Below are positions 8,672 to 17,294 of a stretch of DNA of 64,000 nucleotides, piece after piece (position 1 is the first letter of the stretch; each line of letters starts with the position of its first letter). Position numbers and translations under genes: made by a program. Source of the DNA: Rhodocyclales bacterium (GTDB lineage Bacteria; Pseudomonadota; Gammaproteobacteria; Burkholderiales; Rhodocyclaceae); NCBI GenBank assembly GCA_016235805.1, contig JACRIY010000043.1, positions 1 to 64,000 on the forward strand, given 5' to 3'. Under the pieces are notes generated by a model. It did not search any database. It was not told where the DNA came from and saw nothing but the letters and a program-made list of their open reading frames with translations.

Positions 8672-11600
8672 ATGAGCGGCCTGGTCCACATCAAGTTGTC
8701 CGACCAGGGATGGATACTGGAGCGGCAGGCGCAGGAACTCTGCTGCCACCTGCCCTACGTCAGCTGCGGCCTCAACGAGGATGCGAATGCGCGAATCCAG
8801 TACTACACGACTTACGGTTGCCGGGTCAGGCGCGTCTCCCCGATCGAGATAGGTTTCTTCACCCACCAGGAACCGGATCCGGCGGCAACCGCCGCCTTCG
8901 AAGCCACCGCACGCAGCGTAGACCTTTGCGTCGCCATGTCCGAGGCCACGGCGTCCCTCATCAGGGCCCTTGGCGTTTCCGGCGTGGAAATCATCTCGCA
9001 AGGTGTGGATCTCGATGCCTTCCATCCGCTGGTGCGCATCGGCGTGGTCGGACGCACCTACCATACCGGCAGGAAGGGCGAAGACCTGGTGGCGGCCGTC
9101 ATGGACGTTCCCGGTCTCGAATGGCATTTCACCGGCCACGGCTGGCCGGGGCCGGCCCGGCACATTCCCGACGCGGAGATGCCCGGGTTCTATCGCTCGC
9201 TCGACTACGTGCTGGTACCGGCATACAACGAAGGCGGACCGATGTGCGTGCTGGAAGCACTTGCCTGCGGCTGCCCGGTCATCGCGCCGGCCGTCGGCTG
9301 GGTCCCGCAGTTTCCCCATGTCGAGTTCGAGCTGGGCAGCATCGCCGACCTGCGTCGCGTGCTGACGGAATGCGTCGAGCGCAAGCGTGCGCTGCGACGC
9401 AGCGTCGAAGCCTATTCCTGGAAAACCTGGGTCGAAAAGCATCACGCGCTGTTCGTGCGCTTGCTTGGGTACGACCCCATGGCACCCGCGACAACCGTGG
9501 CGACACGCGCCCCCCCTGCAACGGAAAGTGCAACCGGCTCGAGCACCGATATCAGTGCCGCGCTCGTGGTGCACGGCTGGGAAGCCGACTGCGGGCGTGG
9601 CGGGCCTTCAGTAAGGGCGCCCCGCACCGCGCAGGAAATGCAGCGACTTGGCGTACGTGCCGCGTATTGCTCCGCCGACACTCTGAAACCCGCTGAATGC
9701 GATGTCGTACATGTTTACAACGTGTGGCCACCATTCAGCTGCGAGGAAGTACTGAAACGGACAGAGGCGTCGGATGCCGCACTGGTTCTTTCGCCGATCG
9801 CTCTCGATTTCGCCGAACTCGACGCCTTCAATTCGCGGGTGCCGGGCATCCTCGAAGAGTTCGCGCATCCGGCCCGGGCCAGGGCGGCGCTGTCCGCCCT
9901 GGCCCGGACGAACGCGCTGCGAGACGGATACCCGCGACTGGCACCCATTGCCCGCTACCATTCCGTCGTCCGGCGGCTGGCCAGCTATGCCGACCACCTG
10001 ATCCTGCTCAGCCGGCACGAGCAGGATGTGCTGTCGCGCATGGGCATCGACCACCCGTCGGTTTCCATCGTCAGGAACGCGGTCGACCCGGCGGCCCTGC
10101 CCAGGGTTGCGGATGGCCGCCTGTTCTTCCAGACGTTCGGCATTCGGGATTACGCGCTTTGCATTGGCGCGATCGAGCCCCGCAAAAATCAGGCGATGCT
10201 CGCCTTTGCCTTGCGCGATACCGGAATCCCGCTGGTTCTGATCGGACACGCGCCCGATCCAAGCTACGCACAACTCGTGCGCCGCATCGGCGGCGGCCAT
10301 GTCACTTTCTGCGGCCGCTTGCCGTCGAACAGCGAGATCCTGGCCTCGGCCTACGCCGGAGCCCAAGTCTTCTGCCTCCCCAGTTGGGCGGAAGGCGCTT
10401 CCCTTGCGGCACTGGAGGCGGCGGCCGCGGGTTGCCGGCTGGTACTCAGCAACCGGTCCTCGGAACTGGAGTATTTCGGCGCGCACGCCCGTTACGTCGA
10501 TCCGCTCGATCCCGACTCGATCCGCCAGGCCGTGCTGGCAGCCTGCGCTGAGGGAATGTCCGACAGCGTAGGCACGAACCGGCAGCCCTTGTCGCTGGAG
10601 TCCGACTGGCATGCCCACGCCACGGACACGCTCGCCGCCTACCGCAAGGCGATCGATGCCAGGCAGAGCGCACAAGTGTCGGCGCCGCCAGTCATGCCGC
10701 CAAGTCATATAGAGCTCGGCAACAGCGCGCGATGGCTGGACGGTCCCGGCGAAAAGCTACCCCCGGCGTGCCATCTTCAGGCCGAGTTGGGCAGCGCACT
10801 GGGCAACCCGCGCTGCTGGATAGTCGCGGACCCGGAAAGCGGCCAACTGCAGCTCACGACGCCGCCGACAGCATCGGCAGGGCCGGCTGTCGTGCCGTCG
10901 CAGGCTCTGGCGGAGCGCATGATCCGCTTCCTCCATCGATCGATATTTCCATCCGACGGCCTGTCGGAAGACGGCCGCCCTCCGCCGCAGCAGTGGTTTT
11001 CCGATATTCCCGCCGCCGCACTGAGCCGCTACGCTTTCGCCGCATCGCGCATGGCGCCCGGTTCGCGCGTGATCGACCTGTCATGCGGCCCCGGCTACGG
11101 ACCCTATCTGCTTGCCACCCGGGCAAAATGCCGGATCGAGGCGATCGACGAGTCGGCCGCCCTCGTTGCGTTCGCCTGCGAGAACTGGCGCCACTCGGGC
11201 ATCGATTACAGCGGACGCAAATTTTCGGAGTGCTGGCAGCCGGACCCCGCGGGATTCGATTACGCGGTCGCCTTTGCCAGCGCAGAATTGGAACGCACCC
11301 CGCTGCCCTTCCTGCGCAGGGCATTTCAACAACTCAAACCGGGAGGTACCCTGTTGTTCACCCTGCCCTATGGGAGTCGCCTGCCCGGCAACAAGGATGC
11401 GGCCAGGGGGGCGCGGGCCTTCCGCCAGGAAATTCAGGCACTGGCCGCCTTGTCGGGACTGGCAGGCGATCTCGATATCCATGAGCAGTCGGCCAACAGG
11501 ATCTGGCGCGCTGCCGCCGAGTCGGGTAATGCCGGCGACTGCGAGGCCATCATCGGCGTCTGGCGCAAAGGAAACTCTACGGTCGAGGCGGCCGCCGCGA

Positions 11601-11809
11601 TGCCAGCGAGCGGCGCCGGCCCATTCGTGTATCGAGCCCAAGAGGACGAGGTCAAGTCATTCCGCGCGGCAATGCGGGCATTGTTTGCCGCGCGCTGGAA
11701 CAGCCTGTTCATTTTTTTCATGGCGATGCGGCGGCGGCGCGAATGGATCAGGAATCACGTTCCAGTTTTCGGCGGCCCGATGGCATCCCTGCTTCGTCTC
11801 GTCGATTAG
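8672..11809 (+). CDS. Three-domain fusion: GT4 glycosyltransferase, GT4 glycosyltransferase, methyltransferase
   Basis: This 1045-residue protein joins three enzymes. Residues about 1-270 form a compact GT-B domain whose GT4 motif is EGGPMCVLEAL near 187-197. Residues about 295-660 form a second GT-B domain with GAIEPRKNQ and EGASLAALEAAAAG near 573. Residues about 770-940 form a class I methyltransferase with VIDLSCGPGYGPYLL near 800 and LKPGGTLLFTLP. Proline- and serine-rich linkers separate the modules. It probably adds two sugars and a methyl group to the same glycan. A short hydrophobic patch near the C-terminus may attach to the membrane. Domain boundaries are by eye. Confidence 0.82.
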   Translation: MSGLVHIKLSDQGWILERQAQELCCHLPYVSCGLNEDANARIQYYTTYGCRVRRVSPIEIGFFTHQEPDPAATAAFEATARSVDLCVAMSEATASLIRALGVSGVEIISQGVDLDAFHPLVRIGVVGRTYHTGRKGEDLVAAVMDVPGLEWHFTGHGWPGPARHIPDAEMPGFYRSLDYVLVPAYNEGGPMCVLEALACGCPVIAPAVGWVPQFPHVEFELGSIADLRRVLTECVERKRALRRSVEAYSWKTWVEKHHALFVRLLGYDPMAPATTVATRAPPATESATGSSTDISAALVVHGWEADCGRGGPSVRAPRTAQEMQRLGVRAAYCSADTLKPAECDVVHVYNVWPPFSCEEVLKRTEASDAALVLSPIALDFAELDAFNSRVPGILEEFAHPARARAALSALARTNALRDGYPRLAPIARYHSVVRRLASYADHLILLSRHEQDVLSRMGIDHPSVSIVRNAVDPAALPRVADGRLFFQTFGIRDYALCIGAIEPRKNQAMLAFALRDTGIPLVLIGHAPDPSYAQLVRRIGGGHVTFCGRLPSNSEILASAYAGAQVFCLPSWAEGASLAALEAAAAGCRLVLSNRSSELEYFGAHARYVDPLDPDSIRQAVLAACAEGMSDSVGTNRQPLSLESDWHAHATDTLAAYRKAIDARQSAQVSAPPVMPPSHIELGNSARWLDGPGEKLPPACHLQAELGSALGNPRCWIVADPESGQLQLTTPPTASAGPAVVPSQALAERMIRFLHRSIFPSDGLSEDGRPPPQQWFSDIPAAALSRYAFAASRMAPGSRVIDLSCGPGYGPYLLATRAKCRIEAIDESAALVAFACENWRHSGIDYSGRKFSECWQPDPAGFDYAVAFASAELERTPLPFLRRAFQQLKPGGTLLFTLPYGSRLPGNKDAARGARAFRQEIQALAALSGLAGDLDIHEQSANRIWRAAAESGNAGDCEAIIGVWRKGNSTVEAAAAMPASGAGPFVYRAQEDEVKSFRAAMRALFAARWNSLFIFFMAMRRRREWIRNHVPVFGGPMASLLRLVD

Positions 11810-11935
11810 GAGCCACGCTGTCCGCACCTCACCCCACACTGAATCCATGCAGCGCCGGCGCATGGCAATTGCGCCGCCATTCGAACCCTTTGGCAACTTC
11901 ACCAATCAGAGCCCTTCCGCCCATACCGACACACA

Positions 11936-12631
11936 ATGAACGAATCATCCAAGACCCAGAACGTCCGACCGCCCACGTTTGCCGCAAGCTATCTGCAGGG
12001 GCGCCTGATCGACATTGGAGCCGGCGATGACCTGGTCTGTCCCTGGGCGGAAGGCTTCGACGTCGGTGACGGTGACGCCAATGTTATTGCACGCTTCCGC
12101 GCCGTCGAAGCCTACGACGCCGTGCACAGTTCGCATTGTCTGGAGCACATGAATTCGCCGCAGTCGGCCCTGCTCGAATGGTGGGCCCTGGTAAAGCCCG
12201 GCGGATTCCTCGTCGTGGTGGTGCCGGAGGAAAGCCTCTACGAGCAGCGCCACTGGCCCAGCCTTTTCAATGGCGACCACAAGTGGACCTTCAGGATCGG
12301 AGGCCCGGGGTCATGGAGTCCGCGATCGATCGACGTCAACGAATTGTTTCAAGAGCTTCCCGGCGGCGAAGTGCTGTCCGTGGAGCTGCAGGACATGAAC
12401 TATGACCGCAGCCTGCAGGACGATGGCACACGCAAGGCACCCCCCGTAACGGTTTCGCGAATCCTGATCCTGCTGGCCCGTCTCGGCTCGCTTGGGCTGG
12501 CCTTGCAAAAGCCCCTGTTCCGCCTCCTGTATTCGATGGGCTATGCGGTAGACCAAACCCTCGGCAGCGCGCTGGCGCAAATCCAGGTCATCGCGAAAAA
12601 GCATCGCGGCGACGCGCGAAAGCAGGCATGA
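11936..12631 (+). CDS. SAM-dependent methyltransferase-like protein
   Basis: The 231-residue protein starts its fold with LIDIGAGDDLVCPWAEGFDVGDGDAN and has VHSSHCLEHMNSPQSALLEWW and VKPGGFLVVVVPEE, the usual SAM methyltransferase order. The tail (about 165-215) is hydrophobic and amphipathic and may touch the membrane. A 126-base gap without visible signals precedes it, and its stop overlaps the next start (ATGA). The acceptor is not known. Confidence 0.72.
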   Translation: MNESSKTQNVRPPTFAASYLQGRLIDIGAGDDLVCPWAEGFDVGDGDANVIARFRAVEAYDAVHSSHCLEHMNSPQSALLEWWALVKPGGFLVVVVPEESLYEQRHWPSLFNGDHKWTFRIGGPGSWSPRSIDVNELFQELPGGEVLSVELQDMNYDRSLQDDGTRKAPPVTVSRILILLARLGSLGLALQKPLFRLLYSMGYAVDQTLGSALAQIQVIAKKHRGDARKQA

Positions 12632-14439
12632 CAACACGATCGGCGCCGGCGGAAGACCTCGTCACGGTGGTCGGGGCATTCCCGCATCTGGACATCGGTC
12701 CGTCGCAGGTGGCGCAATTCCTGATCCAGCCGGGCTTTCGCATCTCGCAGGAACACGTGGGGCAGCACGAGATGCTCGACAGCTTCGTCGCCACGCCGAG
12801 CCGCTACGTCTTCGAAATGCTGAGGCGAACGCGGGAAACGCAGGGCGACAGCCGACGCATGCTGATTTTCAATCCCTTGCTGCGGCTCTCGACCTTCCTG
12901 ATCCGCTTGACGCTAGCCAGCGTCGCCCAATCCCGCCATGGCGATGCCGTGGTGCGCTCCAGCAACGGACTCCCGCTGGCCTACCTGCTGACCCTGGAAC
13001 CCGCCGAGGACTATCGACACCTGCTGCTCCTGTCCTGCTCCAATCCGGAACTCGACCGCAAGCTGCTGGCCGCGCTTTATTTCAGGGACGTGGCCCTGAT
13101 AGCGGTGCATTTCCCCTGCCTTACGGCAATCTCCAACGGCTTCCTGCCCGGCCCCTACTGGCGCCCCATGGAATGGTGCGCGCAAAATGCGCTCGACGTG
13201 TTGCAGGAAGTCGGCGGCGGAGCGACGGCGCCGGTTGCAAATCGGCGCGCCTCGCGCAATGCGGTGCGCACGAGTGGATTCTTCACCCACCATGCCGGTG
13301 ATGCACTCTTCATGGGCATTGCCGCCAGCATGACGGATCGTCCGCTGTTCGACGAGATACTGATCAACGAAGCCTACTTCCCCATCGTCCGCGACATTCC
13401 GGGAAAGATCACGTTCGTCACCACGGACGGACCGATCCCGTTTCGCGGCGAGTATCGAAAGGAAGACTGCCACCATTTCCTGGACATGGTTCCACGCCTG
13501 ACCAGGGGCATTTTCCACGTCTATTGTCGCGGCACCCGCAACTACAACTTCACGAATTTCCACTACATCGATCACTTCCGCTTCTGTCTTGGCGCATCCC
13601 TCACCGACGATAGCCAATTGCATCGGGGTCTGGCGAGTGCTTCGGTCAGTCCGGCCCGCTCAAAGGCCGATGGACCGCCGACAATCCTGCTCCACTTCGA
13701 TGCGGGCTGGCCATTGAAGGTCTATCCCCGAAGCTTCCAACTGGAACTGGCGACGCTCCTGCGGGAACAGGGATTTCGGCTCATTGCACTGGATGCGCAC
13801 GATCCGTTGCCGGATGTCGAATCCCTGCGTTTCGGCACGCTGGAAGAATTCGACGCGCTGCTCGATCGCGTCGATGTCGTGATCGGGATGGACTCGTTTC
13901 CGGCCCATTACGCCGCCCAAGCCAGGGCGATCAGGACCCTGCACCTGTTCTCGAGCACCCATCCGGTGCATTCCTGGGCGGGCGACAGCGCCCACCATCG
14001 TGCGCTGCATAACGGCGCGAGTTGCTGCCCCTGCCTCGGCTGGGACAAGTGCGTGCGCCATGGCGGATCGGTCTGCCGCAACTTCGCACCTCCCGCGGCT
14101 GTGCTGCGCGGCGTCGCCGAGCTCCTCGCCAGCCAGCCGCCTGCGCCGCCGGCACTCGATCCGCCATCCTTACCCGCCACGAAATGTCCGCGACAGTTTC
14201 GGCGCGGCATGGGAAAAGCCCTTGTCCTTGGTGAGCGGGACCTCTCCGCAACCCGGCTGCAGCTTATGCGTCCGTTCTGGTACCTGGCCCTGATTCCCCA
14301 TGTCGTGGCCATACTCGTTGGCGAATTCGTCACCGCGGTGCGCCACGAGGGACCGCGCAAGGCGCTGTACCTGACCCATGCGTTCGTGCGCCGTCATTTT
14401 CCCCGGCTCCTGCCCAAGAGCGGCAGCGGCACAACTTGA
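12628..14439 (+). CDS. Putative glycosyltransferase, GT9 (heptosyltransferase)-like C-terminal half
   Basis: This 603-residue protein has an N-terminal half (1-330) I do not recognise. Residues about 345-510 resemble the nucleotide-sugar domain of GT9 enzymes: PPTILLHFDAGWPLKVYP, then VDVVIGMDSFPAHYAAQA and IRTLHLFSSTHPVHSW. A cysteine-rich stretch SCCPCLGWDKC follows, as in several GT9-like proteins of O-glycan clusters. The C-terminal 80 residues are hydrophobic then basic, which suggests membrane attachment. It overlaps the preceding methyltransferase gene by four bases. Donor and acceptor are unknown. Confidence 0.6.
   Translation: MTTRSAPAEDLVTVVGAFPHLDIGPSQVAQFLIQPGFRISQEHVGQHEMLDSFVATPSRYVFEMLRRTRETQGDSRRMLIFNPLLRLSTFLIRLTLASVAQSRHGDAVVRSSNGLPLAYLLTLEPAEDYRHLLLLSCSNPELDRKLLAALYFRDVALIAVHFPCLTAISNGFLPGPYWRPMEWCAQNALDVLQEVGGGATAPVANRRASRNAVRTSGFFTHHAGDALFMGIAASMTDRPLFDEILINEAYFPIVRDIPGKITFVTTDGPIPFRGEYRKEDCHHFLDMVPRLTRGIFHVYCRGTRNYNFTNFHYIDHFRFCLGASLTDDSQLHRGLASASVSPARSKADGPPTILLHFDAGWPLKVYPRSFQLELATLLREQGFRLIALDAHDPLPDVESLRFGTLEEFDALLDRVDVVIGMDSFPAHYAAQARAIRTLHLFSSTHPVHSWAGDSAHHRALHNGASCCPCLGWDKCVRHGGSVCRNFAPPAAVLRGVAELLASQPPAPPALDPPSLPATKCPRQFRRGMGKALVLGERDLSATRLQLMRPFWYLALIPHVVAILVGEFVTAVRHEGPRKALYLTHAFVRRHFPRLLPKSGSGTT
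13207..13230 (-). repeat. Dispersed 24-base repeat, copy 2 (degenerate)
   Basis: Minus strand CGCCGT, CGCTCC, GCCGCCGACTTC. It lies inside the GT9-like gene, where the plus strand encodes EVGGGATA. It is among the two most divergent copies. Confidence 0.45.
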
Positions 14440-14474
14440 GATCAGCAACGTCGCCATGAGATCGATATGTTTCC

Positions 14475-14479
14475 GGAGG
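14475..14479 (+). promoter_or_regulatory. Ribosome binding site deciding the ThDP enzyme start
   Basis: GGAGG lies five bases upstream of the ATG at 14485, so the in-frame ATG at 14467 is not the start. Confidence 0.8.
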
Positions 14480-14484
14480 CAGCA

Positions 14485-16305
14485 ATGAGTACCGTCGCCC
14501 GCTACCTGGCCTCCCGCCTTGCCGGCGCCGCCCATCGCCACGCCTTCCTCGTCACCGGCGGTGGCGCCATGTTCCTCAACGATGCCTTGTGCCACGAGCC
14601 CGGCCTGACGCCGGTCTATTTCCATCATGAACAGGCCGCCGCGATGGCCGCCGAGGCGTACGCGCGCATCGCCGCGGTGCCGCCGATCCTCAACGTCACC
14701 ACCGGCCCAGGAGGCATCAACGCGCTGAACGGCGTGTTCGGCGCCTGGACCGACTCGGTGCCGATGATCGTCATTTCGGGTCAGGTCAAGCGGGCGACCT
14801 GCCTTGCCACCACGCCGGTGCCCGGCTTGCGCCAACTGGGCGACCAGGAAGCGGAAATCATCCCGATGGTGCGCGGCGTCACCAAGTACGCAGCGGTGGT
14901 GGAACGTGCCGAGGACATCGCCTGGCACCTCGACCAGGCCCTGCATCTGGCCGGCGACGGGCGTCCGGGCCCGGTTTGGCTGGATATTCCGATCGACGTC
15001 CAGGCAGCGGCTGTCGACCCGTCCGCGCTGCGGCGCTGGACGCCAGACGCAACCGGGCCGGTGCTGTCGGCAGCCGACGTCCTTGCGGTCGCGACAAAGC
15101 TGCGCGGCGCGGCGCGCCCGGTCATCATCGCCGGCACCGGCATCCGCGCCGCGCGCGCCACCGCCGAATTCGAACAGCTCGTGCGCCGACTCGGGCTGCC
15201 GGTGACGACCGCGTGGACCCACGACCTGATCGCCAGTGACGACCCGCTGTTTTGTGGCCGGCCCGGCACCATCGGTACCCGCGCCGGCAACTTCACGGTG
15301 CAGAACGCCGACCTGGTGCTGGTCCTCGGCAGCAGACTGAACATCCGCCAGGTCAGCTACAACTGGCAGGCCTTCGCCCCCGGCGCCTTCAAGGTCCAGG
15401 TCGACATCGATCCGGCCGAATTGCGCAAGCCGACAGTTCGGCCGGACCTGCCCGTCGTTGCCGACCTCAAGGCATTTGTCTCGGCTCTGAACCAAGAATT
15501 GTCGGATTGGCAGCCAACGGGTGCACAACAGGCCTGGCTCGCCTGGTGCAAGGCGCGGCTCGCGCGCTATCCCAATGTGCTGCCCCGCCAGCGCGCAGCG
15601 ACCGGCGACCGGATCAATCCCTATTATTTCGTCGAGGAACTTTTCTCCCACCTGCGCGGCGACGACATCGTCGCCTGCGGCAATGCCACGGCGACCATCG
15701 TGCCGTTCCAGGTCGCCCGCATCCAGGCCGGCATGCGCCTGTTCTCGAATTCCGGCGCGGCGTCGATGGGCTATGACCTGCCGGCCGCGATCGGCGCCTG
15801 GTTCGGCGCCGTCGCCACGCGCGGAAAGCAGGAACGCATCATCTGCCTCGCCGGTGACGGCAGCATCATGATGAACCTGCAGGAACTGCAGACGATTGCC
15901 GGCAATCGCATCCCGCTGAAGATCTTCGTTCTGAACAATCGGGGCTACCTGTCGATCCGCTCCTCGCAGGAGAACTTCTTCGGCCGCCTGACCGGCGAGG
16001 GACCGGACAGCGGTGTCTCCTTTCCGGACTTCGTCGCCGTGGCGAACGCCTTCGGCATTCCGGCACGCCGTATCACCAGCGCCGACTTTTCGCGCCAGCT
16101 GGCCGACGTACTGGCCAGCGATGGCCCGGTCCTGTGCGATGTGATGCTGGACGGCGCGCAGGGTTTCGAACCGCGCATGACCTCGCGCAAACTGGATGAC
16201 GGCACCATCGTGTCGCCCCCGCTGGAGGACATGTTTCCATTTCTGGACCGCGACGAACTGGCAGGCAACCGGTGGCCGGGCGACGACACCGATGGCCGTA
16301 GCTGA
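14485..16305 (+). CDS. Thiamine diphosphate-dependent enzyme, acetolactate synthase-like (YerE-type candidate)
   Basis: This 606-residue protein has all three domains of the acetohydroxyacid synthase family. The cofactor-activating glutamate is in HHEQAAAMAAEAYARI (about residues 50-65). The central domain resembles the FAD/nucleotide-binding one, and the ThDP/Mg motif is GDGSIMMNLQELQTI with the partner Asn in FVLNNRGY. A housekeeping IlvB would sit beside ilvN, which is absent. Inside a glycan locus that also has RfbH, the known precedent is YerE, which adds the two-carbon unit of pyruvate to CDP-3,6-dideoxy-4-ketohexose to make a yersiniose-type branched sugar. The YerE role is inference. 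It overlaps the next gene by 14 bases. Confidence 0.8.
   Translation: MSTVARYLASRLAGAAHRHAFLVTGGGAMFLNDALCHEPGLTPVYFHHEQAAAMAAEAYARIAAVPPILNVTTGPGGINALNGVFGAWTDSVPMIVISGQVKRATCLATTPVPGLRQLGDQEAEIIPMVRGVTKYAAVVERAEDIAWHLDQALHLAGDGRPGPVWLDIPIDVQAAAVDPSALRRWTPDATGPVLSAADVLAVATKLRGAARPVIIAGTGIRAARATAEFEQLVRRLGLPVTTAWTHDLIASDDPLFCGRPGTIGTRAGNFTVQNADLVLVLGSRLNIRQVSYNWQAFAPGAFKVQVDIDPAELRKPTVRPDLPVVADLKAFVSALNQELSDWQPTGAQQAWLAWCKARLARYPNVLPRQRAATGDRINPYYFVEELFSHLRGDDIVACGNATATIVPFQVARIQAGMRLFSNSGAASMGYDLPAAIGAWFGAVATRGKQERIICLAGDGSIMMNLQELQTIAGNRIPLKIFVLNNRGYLSIRSSQENFFGRLTGEGPDSGVSFPDFVAVANAFGIPARRITSADFSRQLADVLASDGPVLCDVMLDGAQGFEPRMTSRKLDDGTIVSPPLEDMFPFLDRDELAGNRWPGDDTDGRS
16066..16089 (+). repeat. 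Dispersed 24-base repeat, copy 3
   Basis: CGCCGT, ATCACC, AGCGCCGACTTT. It lies inside the ThDP-enzyme gene, where it encodes RRITSADF. Confidence 0.7.
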
Positions 16306-17260
16306 GGCTTTCGATCACCTGCGGCGCTCCGCACTAGGCTGCCTGTGCTGCGGCGCGAGGGAATTGCGGCGCGAAACCCAGATCGTCTCCGGCTTCCTCG
16401 CGGCGCGCGCCTGGGGCGGGCCGCCGCAAATTACCGAGCTGGCGACCTGCCCTGCCTGTGGCTTGCGCTTCTTCGAGCGCGGCCTGAGCGACGCCGAAAC
16501 GGCACGCTACTACCGCGGCTACCGCGATGCCGAGTATGTGCGCTCCCGTTGGCGCTGGGAACCGTTCTATACGCGGGGACAGCATCAGGCACTTCTTGCC
16601 TGGACCCACTCCCCGCTGCGCACCGAGGCGGTCCGCGCCGCGCTCGCCCAGTCCGGCGCGCCGACGCACTACGCATCGGCGCTGGATCACGGCGGCGACC
16701 AGGGGCAGATGCTGGCCGCGGTGGAGGCCGATCGCAAGGCGGTCTATGAACCGTCGGCCTGTGCCGCGGCGCAAGGGATAGCACGCTACGACGATGCCGC
16801 CCGCCTGCCCGGCGGGTGGAGCCTGATCCTTAGCTGCCAGGTGCTCGAACATGTTTCGTCGCCGGCCGCCTATCTGCGGAACATTGCCGCGCTGCTGGCC
16901 GATTCGGGATGGCTCTACCTTGAGGTACCGAACGAGCAATGGCGCCCGGCGCCCGGTCGCGAAACGCTGCGCGCCGCCTGGCTGAAGCAATTGCTGCGCT
17001 GGCGCCCGCTGCTGATGTTTGCCGACCTGCTGTGCACCGCCAGCCGGATCAAGCTCGGGCGCCTGCCGCCGTTCGGCTTCGTCGCCATGCGCGAACACCT
17101 GAATTTTTTCACCGCCGCATCACTGCGCGCCATCCTCGCCCGCAGCGGCTTCACCGTCGATTCCTGCGGCATCAACCGCGCCGGGCAATTGTTTGCGGTA
17201 GCGCGGAAATTTGCCACGGTGGACGCCGGGTCGGACAGGACGGTTACGACAATCACGTGA
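16292..17260 (+). CDS. SAM-dependent methyltransferase with N-terminal zinc-ribbon
   Basis: This 322-residue protein has four cysteines arranged CLCCG and CPACG in the first 60 residues, a zinc-binding module seen in sugar C- or O-methyltransferases of the Methyltransf_13/23 type. The catalytic part includes LILSCQVLEHVSSPAAYLR and ADSGWLYLEVPNE. I place the start at ATG 16292 (MAVAEAFDHL), inside the end of the ThDP gene; the frame opens earlier, but the upstream part is shadow sequence. The coupling to the ThDP enzyme and to the NeuB-like gene suggests one sugar pathway. The SAM loop is atypical. Confidence 0.76.
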   Translation: MAVAEAFDHLRRSALGCLCCGARELRRETQIVSGFLAARAWGGPPQITELATCPACGLRFFERGLSDAETARYYRGYRDAEYVRSRWRWEPFYTRGQHQALLAWTHSPLRTEAVRAALAQSGAPTHYASALDHGGDQGQMLAAVEADRKAVYEPSACAAAQGIARYDDAARLPGGWSLILSCQVLEHVSSPAAYLRNIAALLADSGWLYLEVPNEQWRPAPGRETLRAAWLKQLLRWRPLLMFADLLCTASRIKLGRLPPFGFVAMREHLNFFTAASLRAILARSGFTVDSCGINRAGQLFAVARKFATVDAGSDRTVTTIT

Positions 17261-17294
17261 TAAATTCCATTTTCTGTCCGCACCCGTCCGCCGC

